From Candidatus Woesearchaeota archaeon (lineage in GTDB: Archaea > Nanobdellota > Nanobdellia > Woesearchaeales > GW2011-AR15): 12,692 nt of DNA. Positions 7,712 through 12,692 of the stretch are shown here, piece by piece (position 1 is the first letter of the stretch; the number at the start of each line of letters is the position of its first letter). Under the pieces are notes generated by a model. The model saw nothing but the letters and a program-made list of their open reading frames with translations, was not told where the DNA came from and made no database searches. The stretch spans positions 1-12,692 of the forward strand of contig JAFGSP010000111.1 of the NCBI GenBank assembly GCA_016934775.1. The letters are read 5' to 3'. Both the position numbers and the translations under genes were made by a program.

Positions 7712-10009
7712 TTAAGATTGTTTTCTTAGTTTTCTTCTTTTCAATTCCTGTTCAAACCAGGTTTCCCATTCTTTATATATTTGTTCATGATCTAACTTTC
7801 CTGTTTTTTTCTTTACAGTCTCATTGCAGATGTGGTACATATCATTGCAAAGTATAACAAAAGGAGCTTCGAGCATATCATCATCTTTTAATTCTATGGC
7901 TTTCTTGACAAGTGTCTCTTTGTATTTTGCTCTTGCCAGGATGTCCTGCCATACAGCATCCCAGTTTCCTGCAAAATCAGCTATTTTTCCAGCTATAGTC
8001 TTGAGGACTTCTGATTCCCCGTTTATCAGGTCCAGGGTCGGCACAAGCTCATCTTTTTGCGCATCGTATTTCATAAGGTCAAGGAATCCGTTCTCAAGCA
8101 GAGGATCTTCTTCCCAGGTCTTCTGCACTTCTGTTATCTGGGTAACTCTCCTGTATTTGTGGAGGCCGTCTGCTGATTTTATGGGCGTGGCAACAAGTAT
8201 TATGTCTGTGGCCTTGAAGCTTGTCTTCGGGACGCCTATGTCATTCACGACCCTGTCATATAGTCCGTAAGGAGAGTCTGCATGGATAGTGCCAGCAACA
8301 ACATTGGCAGCTGCTCCGACTCTCATTGCCTCATACAAGGCGATAGCTTCTTTGCTTCTGACTTCGCCTACAATCAGGGATGAATCTCCTAATCTGAGTG
8401 TTGCCCTTATGCCGATGGAAGCATCAACCTCACTCCCTGTTTGTGTGAGCGAAGAAGCAACTTTCATTGACTGGATGTTGAAGCCTAGGTCACGCAGTTG
8501 CGGAACTGGCAATTCAAGAGTGTCTTCAATTGTGATTATCCTGAACCTCCTCATAATCTCAACAATTATTGAAGAGAGAAAACTGCTCTTTCCGCTGCTT
8601 CTTGTACCGCAGACCATCATTGTCCTGGTGCCATCCACCAGAAAACTTATAAGGCCGGCTGCAAGAGGATTGATCATCCTGTATTTAATGAATAGAGGAA
8701 GAGTCCATGGTTTGTCCCTATGCCTCCTGAAAGAGAACGCAAGACCTGTCGGATTCAATGGCGGATTGATGGCAGATACCCTTGTAGAAGCTCCCGGCAG
8801 CTCGAGCTCTGTGTCAAGTATAGGATTAGCCTCATCGAGCGGCCTGCCTGAGATCATCCTTAACTTAGATGCCCAGCTCTCAGCTTCCTGGGGAGTTGGA
8901 ATAATGTTTGTGAAGCAGTCATCATGACTGCCATGAACAATAAATATAGGGATACGGCCCATAGGGCTGTTAATAGAGATGTCCTGGATATTCTCATCCT
9001 GAAGGAGCACTTCTATAAGTCCGAATCCTACAGTGTACCTCACAAGAATCTGCGTGAGCTCTTCAACATCTTTTTCTCTTAATGGAATTTTTCTATATGT
9101 GGCGAGCTCTTCAATAAGGTCTTTTCCGACATTCAGGAACACATCTCTCATCCGTCTAGGATCTACAAAATCTGACCTCTTTGGCTTATGCTCTGCCATG
9201 ATGTTTCTTGCAGTGTCAAGCAGCTCATATTTTTCCTCGCTGAGCTTGAATTCAGGAGGGTTGATATGAAACAGAGTCTGGACATTATCTCGAAGCTTGA
9301 AAACAGTAACCTCAGTATCTTCACCGATAGTATAACTATCTATCTCTTCCCCGTTTTTTGGATATGCTGCCATTAATTTAGTGTACATAAAATCCGGCTT
9401 GATCGTCGGGTTGAAGATCCTCCGGTAGACAGATCTGTCTTCAAGGTCATATCCTGCGAGGTGAGGCCTGGCAAGGATGACTAGTTTTGTATTGTCTAAT
9501 ATGTTGATAAGATAATCAAGGACTTCAATATATTTTGTGAGGCAGAACCTGCTGTTTTCTGAGGTGCTCTTATCCAGCAGAATTGTTTCTCTTCTTTTTA
9601 TTCTCCTTAATTCCACAAAAGCCCCAAGCGGGTCTTTCAGCAGCAGGTTGGATATCACATCCTTCAGCTGGGTATACCAAGCCTGGGCAAGCCTCTGGCA
9701 TTTTCCGAAACTTAATCCGGAGACACTGAACCTCTCCTTTTCTCTTGTCAGATGGGCATAGATCTTTGCGATTTCCTCAAGAAGAAGAGTCTGCTGGTAA
9801 TCATATTCATATTCACGTTTCTGGAAAAAGACAATCTTTGTAATACCTGATGATCCAGCCATCTTTTCAAGTACCCTGGACATTGTAAAATCATTATCTT
9901 CGATAGAAGGGATATGGGGGCTGTTAGTGAAATCCGCTCTAAGTATTGTCTCTTCTCCTACTCTATCAATACTGAATTCAATGTCTTTATTCGCTGCAGA
10001 ATCTGGCAT
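7712..10009 (-). CDS. Type IV pilus / type II-IV secretion ATPase (FlaI/TadA/VirB11-like superfamily)
   Basis: This 765-residue cytoplasmic ATPase should power pilin assembly or secretion. Key motifs are all present. Walker A is GTRSSGKSS (468-476, K474). The Asp box is IEDTLELP (E495, D496). Walker B is SLIVGEVRS with E549. The His box is GTIHADSPYGL with H576. An Arg-rich stretch SFRRHR comes before Walker A, and LQDENIQDISINSP (337-349) is the usual N-terminal-domain signature. Residues from about 222 match the FlaI layout (SYTIGEDTEV...FHINPPEF). Residues 1-220 are extra, as FlaI proteins are about 500-550 residues, and no domain is recognised there. The ATG is 10007-10009; the next Met is residue 43. 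It is divergent from a coiled-coil gene and convergent with the glycosidase-like operon. No FlaJ/TadC platform gene lies next to it, which is unusual. Confidence 0.88.
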   Translation of the reverse strand: MPDSAANKDIEFSIDRVGEETILRADFTNSPHIPSIEDNDFTMSRVLEKMAGSSGITKIVFFQKREYEYDYQQTLLLEEIAKIYAHLTREKERFSVSGLSFGKCQRLAQAWYTQLKDVISNLLLKDPLGAFVELRRIKRRETILLDKSTSENSRFCLTKYIEVLDYLINILDNTKLVILARPHLAGYDLEDRSVYRRIFNPTIKPDFMYTKLMAAYPKNGEEIDSYTIGEDTEVTVFKLRDNVQTLFHINPPEFKLSEEKYELLDTARNIMAEHKPKRSDFVDPRRMRDVFLNVGKDLIEELATYRKIPLREKDVEELTQILVRYTVGFGLIEVLLQDENIQDISINSPMGRIPIFIVHGSHDDCFTNIIPTPQEAESWASKLRMISGRPLDEANPILDTELELPGASTRVSAINPPLNPTGLAFSFRRHRDKPWTLPLFIKYRMINPLAAGLISFLVDGTRTMMVCGTRSSGKSSFLSSIIVEIMRRFRIITIEDTLELPVPQLRDLGFNIQSMKVASSLTQTGSEVDASIGIRATLRLGDSSLIVGEVRSKEAIALYEAMRVGAAANVVAGTIHADSPYGLYDRVVNDIGVPKTSFKATDIILVATPIKSADGLHKYRRVTQITEVQKTWEEDPLLENGFLDLMKYDAQKDELVPTLDLINGESEVLKTIAGKIADFAGNWDAVWQDILARAKYKETLVKKAIELKDDDMLEAPFVILCNDMYHICNETVKKKTGKLDHEQIYKEWETWFEQELKRRKLRKQS
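7717..7742 (+). terminator. T-rich terminator for the 4093-7694 operon
   Basis: A T-dominated stretch (GATTGTTTTC, then AGTTTTCTTCTTTT) begins 22 bases after the stop at 7694 and lies inside the 3' end of the convergent ATPase gene. The two genes end only 17 bases apart, so transcripts probably overlap at their tails. For the minus strand, a short five-T run lies just beyond the ATPase stop. Confidence 0.35.
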
Positions 10010-10024
10010 TTTTGTTCAAATAAT

Positions 10025-10032
10025 TTTATATA
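10025..10032 (-). promoter_or_regulatory. Possible TATA box of the ATPase gene
   Basis: On the minus strand TATATAAA is centred only about 19.5 bases before the ATG, closer than at other genes here. A second AT-rich candidate at 10039-10046 (ATAATATA) is centred 33.5 bases away and would give a short leader. Which one is used cannot be decided by eye. Confidence 0.35.
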
Positions 10033-10053
10033 CGGGTCTATATTATCCTATAA

Positions 10054-10061
10054 TATAAATA
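10054..10061 (+). promoter_or_regulatory. TATA box of the coiled-coil gene at 10089
   Basis: TATAAATA is centred 31.5 bases before the ATG at 10089, allowing a leader of about five bases. No Shine-Dalgarno is seen. It lies in a 79-base divergent intergenic region shared with the ATPase gene. Confidence 0.45.
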
Positions 10062-10088
10062 AATTGCTCTTTTGATTTATACGATAAA

Positions 10089-10535
10089 ATGGCAGACGCA
10101 AAAGTTCCTGAACAGAAAAAGCCTGAAGATCCAAATAAAAAGAAAGAGCCTCCTAAACCACATCCACAGCCCAAAGAGCAGGCGTTGCCGGCTCCTGTTG
10201 CGAACCAGATAGATGAGTTGATGAGGAGGATAAGGCAGCTTGAGGAAAGATATTCTGCATTGAGAAAGAAAAGCCAGTTCAATGAGCAGAACATGCTTAA
10301 GGATTCCAAGAGTTTGTTTGAGGAGATAAGCGTCCTCAACCAGACAATTGCGGAGCTGAAGCAGGATCTTTCAGAGATTTATGAAAAACTAGAGAAACTA
10401 ACAAAAGAAGTTGAAGGAGCAGTCAAGAAAACAGAATTTAGTATTCTTTCTAAATATATTGATTTCTGGCAGCCGGTGAATTTCCTTACAAGAGCTGAAG
10501 CAGAGAAGATGCTTGATGAGTTCAGAAACAAGTGA
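10089..10535 (+). CDS. Cytoplasmic coiled-coil protein, possible pilus/archaellum accessory factor
   Basis: This 148-residue protein has no signal peptide or membrane segment. Residues 1-36 are rich in Lys, Pro and Glu and probably disordered. Residues 38-112 form a long heptad-like coiled coil (IDELMRRIRQLEERYSALRK and onward). The C-terminus carries a compact motif, YIDFWQPVNFLTRAEAEKML (residues 123-142). The coiled coil plus short C-terminal domain resembles archaellum accessory proteins of the FlaC/FlaD/FlaE type in general form, but a true relation is not shown. It is divergent from the pilus ATPase and upstream of another coiled-coil gene and a pilin, so a role in regulating or docking the ATPase is a reasonable guess. 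A scaffold unrelated to pili remains possible. Confidence 0.6.
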   Translation: MADAKVPEQKKPEDPNKKKEPPKPHPQPKEQALPAPVANQIDELMRRIRQLEERYSALRKKSQFNEQNMLKDSKSLFEEISVLNQTIAELKQDLSEIYEKLEKLTKEVEGAVKKTEFSILSKYIDFWQPVNFLTRAEAEKMLDEFRNK

Positions 10536-10552
10536 TACTTGAGATGGACATG

Positions 10553-10570
10553 AAATAACGAAAGTTATTT
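10553..10570 (+). repeat. Perfect 7-bp inverted repeat with GAAA loop
   Basis: AAATAAC, GAAA, GTTATTT: seven paired bases closed by a GNRA-type tetraloop, starting 18 bases after the stop at 10535. It overlaps the BRE and the start of the TATA box of the next gene. It may act as a terminator hairpin for the upstream gene, as a repressor operator, or as both. Confidence 0.55.
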
Positions 10571-10575
10571 ATATC
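10559..10575 (+). promoter_or_regulatory. BRE + TATA promoter of the coiled-coil/pilin operon
   Basis: CGAAAG (10559-10564, BRE-like) and TTTATATC (10568-10575) are centred correctly for a transcription start at the ATG at 10597 (25.5 bases from TATA centre). This decides the start of the next gene in favour of ATG over the in-frame TTG at 10591. Confidence 0.6.
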
Positions 10576-10596
10576 TTATTTATCTTAGATTTGCTT

Positions 10597-11241
10597 ATGG
10601 CTCAAGGCTCACCAATAAACGATATACTTCAGATGAGGCAACAAGGTCTTTCTAACAACCAGATAATACAGAACCTTCAGAGGCATGGCTACAGCAATAC
10701 CCAGATTTTTGATGCCATGAATCAGGCAGACACAAAGATGGCAGTAGAAGGAGGCCCGAATTTCCAGCAATTTTCATCACCTAATCAAGACTCTCCTGAA
10801 TTATTTACACAGCCTCCGCTCAATAATGATTCTGGAATGACCGGACATTCAATGCAATCAGACCAGCCTCATCCTTCTTCAGGAGGAGAATCTTTTCAGA
10901 CAGACCAGGTCAAAATAGAGGAATTAGTAGAGGCGATAATTGAAGAGAAATGGGTCGAATTGGCAAAGGATGTTAACAGGATTGTTGAATGGAAGAACAA
11001 GATTGAGAACAAGATTACAGAGATTGAGATAAACCTGAATAATCTAAAAGATAGTTTTTCAGACCTTAATAAGGCTGTTTTAAGCAAGATAAATGATTAT
11101 GACAAGCACATTCTTGAAGTGGGCTCTGATGTGAAGGCCATGGAAAAGGTCTTCTCAAAAGTACTGCCTGTTTTTACAGAAAATGTCAATGAATTGTCAA
11201 GGATAGCAAATAAGATTAAGCAAAAAGAAGGTGGAGGATAA
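10597..11241 (+). CDS. FlaC/D-like coiled-coil protein co-transcribed with a type IV pilin
   Basis: With the ATG at 10597 this is a 214-residue soluble protein. Residues 5-43 form a small helical domain resembling UBA/SHOCT-like modules (INDILQMRQQGLSNNQIIQN, then GYSNTQIFDAMNQA). Residues 50-105 are a Gln/Ser/Pro-rich linker. Residues 108-210 are helical and coiled-coil (IEELVEAIIEEKW, then EWKNKIENKITEIEINLNNL), ending DVKAMEKVFSKVLPVFTENV. The C-terminal pattern resembles the FlaC-type archaellum accessory region and, from memory, recurs in DPANN genomes next to pilus genes; both are unverified. An extension to TTG at 10591 would add two residues but breaks the leaderless promoter spacing. 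The stop is five bases before the pilin ATG, so the two are one operon. Probably a cytoplasmic regulator or structural partner of the pilus motor. Confidence 0.65.
   Translation: MAQGSPINDILQMRQQGLSNNQIIQNLQRHGYSNTQIFDAMNQADTKMAVEGGPNFQQFSSPNQDSPELFTQPPLNNDSGMTGHSMQSDQPHPSSGGESFQTDQVKIEELVEAIIEEKWVELAKDVNRIVEWKNKIENKITEIEINLNNLKDSFSDLNKAVLSKINDYDKHILEVGSDVKAMEKVFSKVLPVFTENVNELSRIANKIKQKEGGG
11230..11236 (+). promoter_or_regulatory. Shine-Dalgarno site of the pilin gene
   Basis: GGTGGAG lies inside the last codons of the upstream gene, ten bases before the ATG at 11247. An internal operon gene with a Shine-Dalgarno, beside leaderless first genes, is the usual archaeal arrangement. Confidence 0.6.
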
Positions 11242-11246
11242 TCAGA

Positions 11247-11735
11247 ATGAAGTCTAATAATAGAATATTCCAGACAAAAAAAGCTCAGCTTGCAGTAGAG
11301 ACACTGCTTATTTACGGAATTGCGTTGCTGGTAGTGATGGGAGCTGTTTTTGCGCTTATCCAGTTTGGAGTTCTTGATCTCGGCTCTATGTTGCCGGACC
11401 AATGCGACCTGGGTGAATTTAGCTGTGAGAATTACGTTGTCAAACCTGATCTTGTTCAGCTTGAGCTTAGAAATAATCTTCCAAAGAACCTTGAGAACAT
11501 GACTGTAAATATTGAAGGCACAGGAGACAATGAAGGGTTATGGAACTGTGATCCTGCTGTCTATACAGATCTGGTTGTAAAGGGAGAAGTGACAAATCCT
11601 CCAGTAGAGATAACCTGTGACATTAAAGTTCCGAAAGGAAAGAAGATAGAAGGAGTTGTCTATATAGAGGCCAAACTCATAGGCTCAAATATCCTGAAAT
11701 CTATCCAGGGTAAGATAAGGACGTCAGTATCATAA
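11247..11735 (+). CDS. Archaeal type IV pilin (class III signal peptide)
   Basis: This 162-residue protein carries a canonical archaeal prepilin leader: basic residues KK at 11-12, Ala13, then Gln14 with Glu18 at position +5 (AQLAVETLLIYG), followed by a hydrophobic helix to about residue 37. The Q-x-x-x-E pattern is the signature of class III pilins. Cleavage by a FlaK/PibD/EppA-type peptidase is expected at A13|Q14, leaving about 149 residues. The exposed part has cysteines (CDLGEFSC, WNCDP, ITCDI) that could form disulfides, and a beta-rich C-terminus. It is co-transcribed with the coiled-coil gene five bases upstream and lies 1.2 kb from the pilus ATPase. It could be a major or minor pilin; the peptidase gene is not in the window. 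Confidence 0.82.
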   Translation: MKSNNRIFQTKKAQLAVETLLIYGIALLVVMGAVFALIQFGVLDLGSMLPDQCDLGEFSCENYVVKPDLVQLELRNNLPKNLENMTVNIEGTGDNEGLWNCDPAVYTDLVVKGEVTNPPVEITCDIKVPKGKKIEGVVYIEAKLIGSNILKSIQGKIRTSVS

Positions 11736-11742
11736 AATATTG

Positions 11743-11767
11743 AATAGAGTTATTCTATTAATTTTTT
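11743..11767 (+). terminator. Bidirectional hairpin/T-run terminator between convergent genes
   Basis: AATAGA (11743-11748) and TCTATT (11754-11759) form a six-base-pair stem with a five-base loop. A T-run follows (TTTTTT, 11762-11767), reaching into the stop codon of the prenyltransferase on the other strand. The minus strand reads the same stem and then an AT-rich tail. Confidence 0.55.
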
Positions 11768-12470
11768 ATTTCCCAAACCTTCTCTTCCTGCTAGAATACT
11801 CAGCAATGCAGGCAACAAAGTCTTCTTTCTCTAATTCAGGCCACATCTTATCAAGGAAGATGAACTCAGAATACGCTCCCTGGAACGCAAGGAAATTAGA
11901 GCTTCTTTTTTCACCGCCAGTCCTTATTATGAGATCAGGGTCAGAATCCAAGTAAAGGTTGTCCCTGAATACTTCTTCATTTATAGACTCAATGTCCAGC
12001 TCTCCGCTTTTGACTTTTTCAGCGATTTTTCTTGCAGCATCGATAACTTCTTCTTTACCGCCATATGCCATAGCAAAATTAATAGTATATTCATCATTGT
12101 CTTTTGTTAGTTCCATTATCTCATATAATTTATCTCTTACTCTCTCTGGGAACATCCATAGCCTTCCTATTACGTTTATTTTGATTTTTTCAGTGAAAAG
12201 CCTTTTATCATTTTTCAATTTATTGAAATTTTCAAGGAAGATGTCCATCAGATAATTAAACTCTTCTTTTGGCCTGTTGAAGTTCTGGACTGAAAAAGTG
12301 TATAATGTTAATTCTCTGATATCATATTCCTGGCACCATTCCAGGACTTTCTCAAGCTTATCGCTGCCCCATTCATGCCCTTTCCATGGTTTTAATAGAA
12401 GTTTTTTTGCGAATCTCCTGTTGCCGTCCATGATTATGCCAAGATGTTTTGGTACATTCTTATATCTCAT
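11766..12470 (-). CDS. uppS: Cis-prenyltransferase: undecaprenyl/polyprenyl (dehydrodolichyl) diphosphate synthase
   Basis: This 234-residue enzyme adds isopentenyl diphosphate units in cis to an allylic diphosphate. The product is the long polyprenyl lipid that carries sugars for surface-protein glycosylation. Family motifs are in order: HLGIIMDGNRRFAKK (residues 9-23, catalytic Asp15), GHEWGSDKL, LTLYTFSVQNFNRPKEE (55-70), NFAMAYGGKEE (131-141), then DPDLIIRTGGEKRSSNFL (177-194) and the AY-SE segment up to FLDKMWPE. Length is typical of the family (about 230-270). The NRRFA motif replaces the bacterial NGRWA, and Phe replaces Trp in the FLAFQ segment, both in keeping with an archaeal enzyme. 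The ATG is placed by a TATA box 27.5 bases upstream. It is a single gene, convergent with the pilin operon and divergent from an RNA locus. Chain length cannot be told from sequence by eye. Confidence 0.92.
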   Translation of the reverse strand: MRYKNVPKHLGIIMDGNRRFAKKLLLKPWKGHEWGSDKLEKVLEWCQEYDIRELTLYTFSVQNFNRPKEEFNYLMDIFLENFNKLKNDKRLFTEKIKINVIGRLWMFPERVRDKLYEIMELTKDNDEYTINFAMAYGGKEEVIDAARKIAEKVKSGELDIESINEEVFRDNLYLDSDPDLIIRTGGEKRSSNFLAFQGAYSEFIFLDKMWPELEKEDFVACIAEYSSRKRRFGK

Positions 12471-12493
12471 TATCTGAAGAAAAAATGACTGAT

Positions 12494-12501
12494 TATTTAA
12501 A
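12494..12501 (-). promoter_or_regulatory. TATA box of the prenyltransferase gene
   Basis: On the minus strand TTTAAATA, the same octamer as at 4062-4069, is centred 27.5 bases before the ATG at 12470. A leaderless mRNA is predicted; no Shine-Dalgarno is visible. Confidence 0.55.
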
Positions 12502-12528
12502 AATTTTTATTTGTCTAATTTCATAATC

Positions 12529-12536
12529 TTTATAAA
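12529..12536 (+). promoter_or_regulatory. TATA box of the RNA locus at the right end
   Basis: TTTATAAA is centred about 27 bases before base 12560, where a 9-base inverted repeat begins. No reasonable open reading frame follows (ATG TAA, then a 12-codon ORF), so the transcript is probably non-coding. Confidence 0.5.
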
Positions 12537-12559
12537 GCCACTTAATATTCCCTTCACTA

Positions 12560-12629
12560 ATTATGTAAATGGGTCCTCTTTCGAGACGCTCATTTGAGTT
12601 TCAATGATTCAGAGACACTCTTACATAAT
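12560..12629 (+). ncRNA. Structured 70-nt RNA element directly upstream of the putative 5S rRNA
   Basis: ATTATGTAA (12560-12568) pairs perfectly with TTACATAAT (12621-12629). After a two-base bulge, GGGT (12571-12574) can pair with ACTC (12617-12620), one pair being G-U. CTC (12576-12578) can then pair with GAG (12612-12614). The predicted transcription start falls on the first base of the stem. The loop holds a direct repeat, GAGACGCTC (12583-12591) and GAGACACTC (12612-12620). It is not a tRNA: no T-loop GTTCNA is seen. It may be the leader of the 5S precursor, a separate small RNA, or a chance hairpin. Confidence 0.4.
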
Positions 12630-12633
12630 CCAG

Positions 12634-12692
12634 CCCGCCGCGAGAGTACCTTGGGGAGCATACGGGATTCCAAGCTATGAACCCGGGAGTTA
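12634..12692 (+). rRNA. Putative 5S rRNA, 5' part, truncated by the window end
   Basis: GAACCCGGGAGTTA at 12679-12692 matches the conserved 5S loop C and helix III region (GAAC-N-CGG-N-AGUUA, followed in 5S by AG). CGGG (12663-12666) and CCCG (12682-12685) can form helix III. The distance from here back to about 12634 suits the 5S 5' end, and GAGAGTACC could stand for the conserved GGYCAUAGC stretch. Local GC content rises sharply, as expected for a stable RNA. The 5' end is estimated to within about five bases, and the 3' half, which would prove helix I, is outside the window. No 16S or 23S is seen nearby. Confidence 0.5.

Noticed and set aside
7824..8927. Two plus-strand open frames (148 and 212 codons) opposite the ATPase gene
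   Set aside because: They lie wholly antisense to a gene with complete ATPase motifs, have Ser/Leu-rich compositions typical of antisense frames, and lack promoters or Shine-Dalgarno sites.
7712..10009. Naming the ATPase flaI (archaellum motor)
   Set aside because: The motifs are shared by FlaI, TadA and VirB11-like proteins; the protein is about 200 residues too long, and no archaellin, FlaJ or FlaH is seen here.
10591..10596. TTG start adding two residues to the coiled-coil protein
   Set aside because: The TATA box at 10568-10575 fits transcription starting at the ATG at 10597, and an ATG is preferred over TTG.
12563..12607. Short peptide gene starting at ATG 12563 or 12569
   Set aside because: The first ATG is followed at once by TAA and the second opens only 12 codons; a structured RNA explains the region better.
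12560..12629. tRNA gene
   Set aside because: Length and terminal pairing are tRNA-like, but there is no T-loop GTTCNA, no recognisable D-loop and no clear anticodon arm, and the end stem is nine rather than seven pairs.

Overview
The window looks like a piece of an archaeal chromosome, most likely from an uncultivated DPANN lineage (Woesearchaeota/Pacearchaeota-like). Reasons: TATA boxes sit about 26-28 bases ahead of several start codons, which points to leaderless mRNAs. One protein has a canonical archaeal class III (type IV pilin) leader and two more have variants of it. There is a FlaI/TadA-type secretion ATPase, a cis-prenyltransferase with archaeal-looking motif variants, and a membrane-anchored winged-helix regulator of a kind typical of archaea. 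The lineage assignment is inference from recalled family features, since no search could be run. The DNA is moderately AT-rich and gene-dense, with no insertion sequence, CRISPR array or tRNA visible.

Layout. Bases 65-751 encode a secreted/membrane protein with a beta-sandwich outside and a winged helix inside. Bases 812-4024 encode a 1070-residue surface protein with a pilin-like leader, a ZU5-like domain and a glycoside-hydrolase-like barrel. A calcium-binding thrombospondin type 3 (TSP3) repeat array interrupts that barrel. Bases 4093-4836 encode a smaller protein with the same kind of leader, and bases 4833-7694, overlapping it by four bases, a second secreted glycoside-hydrolase-like protein. 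Facing these genes is a 765-residue secretion/pilus ATPase (7712-10009, minus strand). Divergent from the ATPase run a coiled-coil protein (10089-10535), a second coiled-coil protein (10597-11241) and a canonical type IV pilin (11247-11735). A minus-strand cis-prenyltransferase follows (11766-12470). Divergent from it, a TATA box leads into a 70-base hairpin and then into what appears to be the 5' half of 5S rRNA, cut by the window edge.

How the parts may work together (inference). The ATPase, the pilin, two cytoplasmic coiled-coil proteins and two large proteins bearing pilin-like leaders or signal peptides suggest a type IV pilus-like surface machine. It may display or export glycan-active, or at least glycan-binding, barrel proteins. 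The platform protein (FlaJ/TadC type) and the prepilin peptidase that such a machine needs are not in the window. The membrane-anchored regulator could sense surface state, and the prenyltransferase would supply the lipid carrier for surface glycosylation. The most unusual item is the 1070-residue protein: its two candidate catalytic glutamates lie 498 residues apart because the TSP3 array and a cysteine-rich segment are inserted inside the barrel.
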